Source: Chloroflexota bacterium (GTDB lineage: Bacteria; Chloroflexota; Anaerolineae; Anaerolineales; Anaerolineaceae). From it: DNA of 64,000 bases. The DNA lies in the NCBI GenBank assembly GCA_029561345.1, contig JAKQJC010000024.1, positions 62,001-126,000 on the forward strand, in the 5' to 3' direction. This document shows positions 61,327 to 64,000 of this stretch, one piece after another (within the stretch, counting starts at the first letter, position 1; the number at the start of each line of letters is the position of its first letter). The translations under genes were made by a program, and so were the position numbers. The notes under the pieces are model-generated. The model was not told where the DNA came from, ran no database searches, and saw nothing but the letters and a program-made list of their open reading frames with translations.

Positions 61327-62562
61327 TTATTTTCCTACGGGCAAAATCAAATCATAAGGGAACTCGGCCAGCACTTCGATCTTCCCATCCGGAGCCACCC
61401 AGTAGGTATCTTCGATGCGCACGCCCATGCCCTTTCCAGGGTAGTACAGGCCGGGTTCAATGGTGAACACCGAGCCGGGCACCAGGTAATCGGGGTTGGC
61501 TGCGCCGGTGCGAATGGCGGGTTTTTCGTGCACCTGCAGGCCCAGGCCGTGGCCCACCGAGTGACAGTAGCCGTCGGTGGTTTCGGGGGTGTGCAGCACG
61601 GTGGGGTGCCCCATGGCTTCAAACAGCTCACAGGTGAGCTGCTGGTAGCGGCTGGCAGGCTCGCCAGCCTTCAATTCACTCACCACCCGGTCATAGACGC
61701 TCTTCACTTCATCATACAGTTTTTGCACAGGTTCAGGGGCAAAGCCCAGGCACCAGGTGCGGGTGAAATCATAAAAATAGCCGCCGCCCGCTTCGCAGGG
61801 ATAAATATCGAAAACGATCGGGGCGCCCAGGCGCAGCACGTCGTCGGGGTTGCCGCTGCTGTGCGGCACGCCGGCATCCGCGCCGATGGCAAAAATGGTG
61901 CCTTCGGGGTTTTCAGCGCCAAGCTCAGCCAGCCACAGTTCAATACGCTGTTTCACATCGCGCAGCACCAGGGTGCGGCCGGTTTCGTCCACCAGGTGGT
62001 CGCCTTCCACTTTTTGCGCTTTGAGATAATCGGCCACTCGCCCCACCACGGTGGTGGTGATTTTGCCCATGCGGCGGATGTGTTCCACTTCTTCAGGGCT
62101 CTTGGTTTCGCGCGCCTTGATCAGCACCAGGCCGTCCACATCTCCCATAAAGGTCAGGCCAGGCATCAATGCCTGCAGGGCGCTCAGCACGGCAAACACC
62201 TGGCCCACATCTGTGCGGCCGTAAAGCAGCACCTTGCCGCTTTCCACACCGGCTTCTTTAAACATCATCTGATAGCGCAGGGCCATGGCCTGGGTGGTGT
62301 TACCGCCCGCCCGTTCCAGCAGGTCTTTCCAGGGATAGCTGTTGTAGGAAACAATGCGCAGGCCGGTTTTGGCGGCCTCGTCGCGTTCCATTGGTCCATG
62401 AAACAGCACCGGGGCTTCGCCGCGCTTCTTGATTAAATCAGCCTGAGAAATGTGTCCGCCGCCGGTGAAGTAATACATGGCCGGGTTATGCGAGGCAGCG
62501 CCAACCACCAGCATGGCGTCGGCATCCACAGATTGCATGAGACAATCGAGATCAGTTTTCAT
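61327..62562 (-). CDS. M24-family metallopeptidase (Xaa-Pro aminopeptidase-like)
   Basis: The 411-residue protein has a creatinase-like N-terminal domain and a C-terminal pita-bread catalytic domain. Metal ligands are recognisable in IVFDIYPCEAGGGYFYDFTRTW (two Asp), HSVGHGLGLQVHE (His), TIEPGLYYPGKGMGVRIEDTYWV (Glu, Glu). It probably removes N-terminal residues before proline from peptides in the cytoplasm. It sits between selA and tsaD with very short gaps. Confidence 0.93.
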   Translation of the reverse strand: MKTDLDCLMQSVDADAMLVVGAASHNPAMYYFTGGGHISQADLIKKRGEAPVLFHGPMERDEAAKTGLRIVSYNSYPWKDLLERAGGNTTQAMALRYQMMFKEAGVESGKVLLYGRTDVGQVFAVLSALQALMPGLTFMGDVDGLVLIKARETKSPEEVEHIRRMGKITTTVVGRVADYLKAQKVEGDHLVDETGRTLVLRDVKQRIELWLAELGAENPEGTIFAIGADAGVPHSSGNPDDVLRLGAPIVFDIYPCEAGGGYFYDFTRTWCLGFAPEPVQKLYDEVKSVYDRVVSELKAGEPASRYQQLTCELFEAMGHPTVLHTPETTDGYCHSVGHGLGLQVHEKPAIRTGAANPDYLVPGSVFTIEPGLYYPGKGMGVRIEDTYWVAPDGKIEVLAEFPYDLILPVGK

Positions 62563-62577
62563 AGGCTCCAGATTCCA

Positions 62578-63936
62578 TCAATGATGTCCGGCCAGCAGCC
62601 GGTTGAGTGCGGCCAGCAGGGGGCCGTCTTGTTCAGGCAAAACGGTGCGCGGGTCCAGAACCACACGCTCCGCTTCAATGCGGGCAATCACCGGCGGATC
62701 AGCGGCGCGCAGGTCCGCCAGCAGACGGTTGGCGCGGCCGGGCGGCAGCGCCAACAGCCAGGTGGGGCGGGTTTCGCCGGGCAGGCTGCCGCCGCCAATG
62801 GTTGATTCGCCGGCCAGCACCTCACCCAATCCCAGGGTTTGCGCCCACTGGCAGGCGCGTGCCTGCAGTGCGCCGGGCTCGGCGGCAATCATGCGCCACA
62901 CCGGCACCTCGCGCTCAGCCTCACCCTTCAGATAGTGGGTCAGGGTGGCAGCCAGCGCCGCCAGGCAGAGTTTATCCGGGCGCACGGCGCGCATCAGGGG
63001 GTGTTTTTTCAGCCGGCTGATCAGCTCAGCCTGCCCCAAAATGATGCCCGCCTGCGGTCCGCCCAGCAGTTTATCGCCCGAAAAACAGACGATATCCGCA
63101 CCGGCCGCCAGCGACTCCATCACCGTGGGTTCGTGGGCCAGACCCCAGCGCGCCGTATCCAGCAAAGCGCCCGACCCCAGATCGTCTACCATCAGGCAGC
63201 CGGTGCGGTGTGCAGCCGCCGCCACTTCGGCCAGGGCCGGTTCGCCGCTGAAGCCGATGATGCGAAAATTGGAGGGATGGGCATGCAGCACCAGCTGGCC
63301 TCCGCCAGCCAGAGCCGCCTCATAATCCTCAAGATGCACCCGGTTGGTGGCGCCAATTTCCATCAGCTTTGCCCCCGATTGGCGCATCACATCGGGCACG
63401 CGGAAACCGCCGCCAATTTCAACCAGCTGGGTGCGCGAAATCACCGCGCGTTTGCCTTTGGCCAGGGCGCTCAAAATGAGCAGCACCGCCGCCGCATTGT
63501 TGTTCACCACCAGCGCGGCTTCGGCGCCGGTCAGGCGGGTGAGCAGGGTTTCGGCATGCAGGCTGCGCGCACCGCGCGCGCCGCGCTCCAGGTCAAACTC
63601 CAGCGTGGCGTAGCCTTCGCCGGCCTGCTGCACAGCCTGCAGGGCCGCCCGGCTGAGGGGCGCGCGCCCCAGGTTGGTGTGCAGCACCACCCCGGTGGCA
63701 TTGATCACACTGCGCAGGGTTGGCGCCAGCCAGCTTTGCAGCAGGGCGCCAGCCCGGTCCATTAATTGTTCTGCGGAAGGGATCTGTAAATCAGGCGCCT
63801 GCCGCGCCGCCGCCAGGGCAGCTCGCAGGGCATCCACCGTCAGAGCGCGTCCATAAAGAGAAACCAGATGCGCTGCGGCATCCATTTGCAGCAGCGCTTC
63901 TACGGAAGGCAGGTCTCTTAAGGAAGGCGCGGCCAT
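62578..63936 (-). CDS. selA: L-seryl-tRNA(Sec) selenium transferase
   Basis: SelA is a PLP enzyme that converts seryl-tRNA(Sec) to selenocysteinyl-tRNA(Sec) with selenophosphate. The 452-residue protein is complete: RSVINATGVVLHTNLGRAPLS, LVVNNNAAAVLLIL, SRTQLVEIGGGFRVPDVM and the PLP-lysine motif CFSGDKLLGGPQAG, with K289. It starts a minus-strand operon with M24 peptidase, tsaD, PDO and GNAT genes. selB, selD and tRNA-Sec are not seen within the window, but may lie beyond the right edge. Confidence 0.96.
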   Translation of the reverse strand: MAAPSLRDLPSVEALLQMDAAAHLVSLYGRALTVDALRAALAAARQAPDLQIPSAEQLMDRAGALLQSWLAPTLRSVINATGVVLHTNLGRAPLSRAALQAVQQAGEGYATLEFDLERGARGARSLHAETLLTRLTGAEAALVVNNNAAAVLLILSALAKGKRAVISRTQLVEIGGGFRVPDVMRQSGAKLMEIGATNRVHLEDYEAALAGGGQLVLHAHPSNFRIIGFSGEPALAEVAAAAHRTGCLMVDDLGSGALLDTARWGLAHEPTVMESLAAGADIVCFSGDKLLGGPQAGIILGQAELISRLKKHPLMRAVRPDKLCLAALAATLTHYLKGEAEREVPVWRMIAAEPGALQARACQWAQTLGLGEVLAGESTIGGGSLPGETRPTWLLALPPGRANRLLADLRAADPPVIARIEAERVVLDPRTVLPEQDGPLLAALNRLLAGHH

Positions 63937-63945
63937 AAATCAGGG

Positions 63946-64000
63946 TCACTTTGGCTTCCAGCGCGAGCGCTCCCAAATGCGCAGCAGCGCTTCAATCAAA
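63946..64000 (-). CDS. C-terminal end of an upstream gene (partial)
   Basis: On the minus strand a frame open from the window edge reads LIEALLRIWERSRWKPK and stops at 63946-63948, ten bases before the selA start. It is long enough only to suggest the end of a gene outside the window. No family can be named. Confidence 0.4.
   Translation of the reverse strand, partial: LIEALLRIWERSRWKPK

Overview
The window looks like a chromosomal segment of an anaerobic or facultative bacterium, most likely a member of the Chloroflexota (Anaerolineae-like). That assignment is inferred from gene content and style: high GC, secreted proteins with Thr/Ala/Pro linkers, an MrpA/NuoL-rich [NiFe]-hydrogenase operon beside a complete 14-gene complex I operon, and purA, tsaD and selA housekeeping blocks. 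There is no rRNA, CRISPR array or insertion sequence. One tRNA gene, tRNA-Lys(CTT), is present.

Layout. 0-8 kb: a periplasmic binding lipoprotein translationally coupled to a Cache/PAS sensor kinase that runs off the left edge; a secreted plant-type leucine-rich-repeat protein; a YfcC-type carrier; a GntR regulator with an SPFH/slipin protein; and tRNA-Lys with its own promoter and terminator. 8-15 kb: a decayed membrane/PDZ gene, then a surface-polysaccharide cluster (DUF362 protein, GDP-mannose 3,5-epimerase-like enzyme, WecG/TagA glycosyltransferase, polyprenyl-phosphate sugar transferase, GT-C-like membrane protein). 15-24 kb: an eleven-gene operon for a group 4 energy-converting [NiFe]-hydrogenase whose large subunit keeps all four nickel-ligating cysteines, ending in its own maturation protease. 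24-29 kb: AzlC/AzlD amino-acid exporter, two small genes, purA and a 2-hydroxyacid dehydrogenase. 29-36.6 kb: a 1198-residue hybrid histidine kinase with a repetitive proline-rich linker, then small genes, a thioredoxin-fold YyaL-like protein and a 16-codon relic of a metallophosphoesterase.

37-51.3 kb holds nuoA-nuoN in canonical order behind two candidate tandem promoters and ahead of a strong terminator. 51.5-57.6 kb is an oligopeptide/dipeptide ABC transporter operon (order D-F-A-B-C on the minus strand) with a consensus-like promoter, a perfect 21-bp palindrome upstream and a hairpin after the binding-protein gene. 58-64 kb carries a class A beta-lactamase-fold protein without a signal peptide and a tight operon selA - M24 peptidase - tsaD - glutaredoxin-like protein - GNAT acetyltransferase.

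Together the two respiratory operons imply two ion-pumping relatives in one cell: a hydrogenase likely exchanging electrons between ferredoxin and protons, and an NADH-dependent quinone reductase with NuoE/F/G. selA implies that the cell makes selenocysteine, although no convincing selenoprotein was found here. The strongest candidates for further attention are the hydrogenase/complex I pair, the kinase linker, the plant-type epimerase and the palindromic site upstream of the transporter operon.
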